Origin: Zygnema cylindricum
Taxonomy: Eukaryota > Streptophyta > Zygnematophyceae > Zygnematales > Zygnemataceae
DNA: 17,500 nt
Assembly (NCBI GenBank): GCA_037447655.1
Contig: JBBHKE010000304.1
Span: 1 to 17,500, forward strand
Direction: 5' to 3'
Part shown: positions 17,172 through 17,500 of the stretch, piece after piece
Layout of the letters: every line of letters begins with the position of its first letter
Numbering within the stretch: position 1 is the first letter of the stretch
Position numbers and translations under genes: made by a program
The notes under the pieces: model-generated
The model's database searches: none
What the model was told of the DNA's origin: nothing
The model's input: only the letters and a program-made list of their open reading frames with translations

Positions 17172-17500
17172 GATAAACTGTACGTTTTGTCAGATTCTGT
17201 ACGAATACCTTATTTACAGTAGAGGATATTAACTTGCCAAATTAGAGTACACCGCATAAATTAGAGTAAATTCCTTTCTGAAACAGTTCTATCACATAAG
17301 TTAGAGTAGATTACTCTAATTATTTTTTTCTCTTTTTTTACTATAATTTTTTCATTACTCTAATTACGATGCGCGGTGTAGTGTTAACACTCTTTCTATT
17401 AGCGATAAACGGTGTAATTGTCTGTACGGTCATAAAGTACACCATGTATCGATATTAGTGTTAACACTATTATTGTATTAGCGATAAACGGTGTACTTTT
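17172..17500 (-). repeat. Right long inverted repeat (truncated by window end)
   Basis: Exact reverse complement of 6371-6699. The match runs to the last base of the window, so the true repeat is longer. Confidence 0.95.

Larger units (their letters stand above)
6371..17500. mobile_element. Large (>11 kb) DNA transposon with long identical terminal inverted repeats and nested passengers
   Basis: Bounded by 329-bp perfect inverted repeats (6371-6699 and 17172-17500); the right end continues past the window. After removing the three first-level insertions (7149-7945, 8386-8839, 9110-12641) and their target duplications, about 6.3 kb remains. The interior has tandem subterminal units on the left and a broken BED/DUF659/hAT transposase relic on the right. 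The long inverted repeats suggest a Mutator-like or foldback-type element, but I cannot see either outer junction or target duplication, so the superfamily is open. An alternative is two independent inverted insertions. Confidence 0.6.

Noticed and set aside
6371-17500. Firm assignment of the large element to Mutator
   Set aside because: Long inverted repeats are suggestive, but no Mutator transposase and no 9-bp target duplication can be seen; outer ends are not both in view.

Overview
This window looks like plant nuclear DNA. It is AT-rich and intron-bearing, it carries the first exons of a plant-type biotin gene, a Copia-like polypurine tract and LTR edge, and a plant-type BED/DUF659/hAT transposase relic. 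I cannot name the species from the sequence alone.

Region 1 (about 1-2640, minus strand) holds the 5' part of a gene for 8-amino-7-oxononanoate (KAPA) synthase, the plant BIOF homologue. Three exons can be read: exon 1 (1877-2387), exon 2 (1156-1265) and exon 3 (130-237). They have GT/AG borders and matching phases. The rest of the gene lies beyond base 1. Exon 1 carries an unusual charged, repeat-like insertion of about 100 residues. A worn copy of the end of exon 3, including its donor, sits at 13-53.

Region 2 (2640-6370): the promoter-side leader, exon 1 and the start of intron 1 are present a second time at 4455-5485. The two copies are identical over about 864 bp and then diverge on the promoter side. 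The second copy lies upstream in transcription order and keeps its splice donor, so it could act as an alternative first exon giving the same protein. Between the copies lie about 1.8 kb containing a 759-bp PIF/Harbinger-type MITE with TTA target duplications.

Region 3 (6371 to the end) is bounded by two perfectly identical inverted repeats of 329 bp (6371-6699 and 17172-17500). The repeats are truncated by my view of the left edge and by the window end on the right. I read this as one DNA transposon of more than 11 kb. Its left half has tandem ~590-bp subterminal units. It contains a nest of passengers: a 797-bp Harbinger MITE in unit 2 (7149-7945), a 454-bp hAT MITE at the end of unit 2 (8386-8839), and a third Harbinger element (9110-12641). 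The third element is split by a 2.76-kb hAT element (9786-12544), which in turn holds a Copia-like LTR edge and another diverged subterminal unit. To the right are a small minisatellite that can fold (about 12985-13230) and a broken BED/DUF659/hAT-C transposase gene on the minus strand (13425-15402).

The only plausible functional host gene is BIOF. Everything right of about 6370 appears to be mobile DNA, and none of it encodes an intact transposase that I can see.
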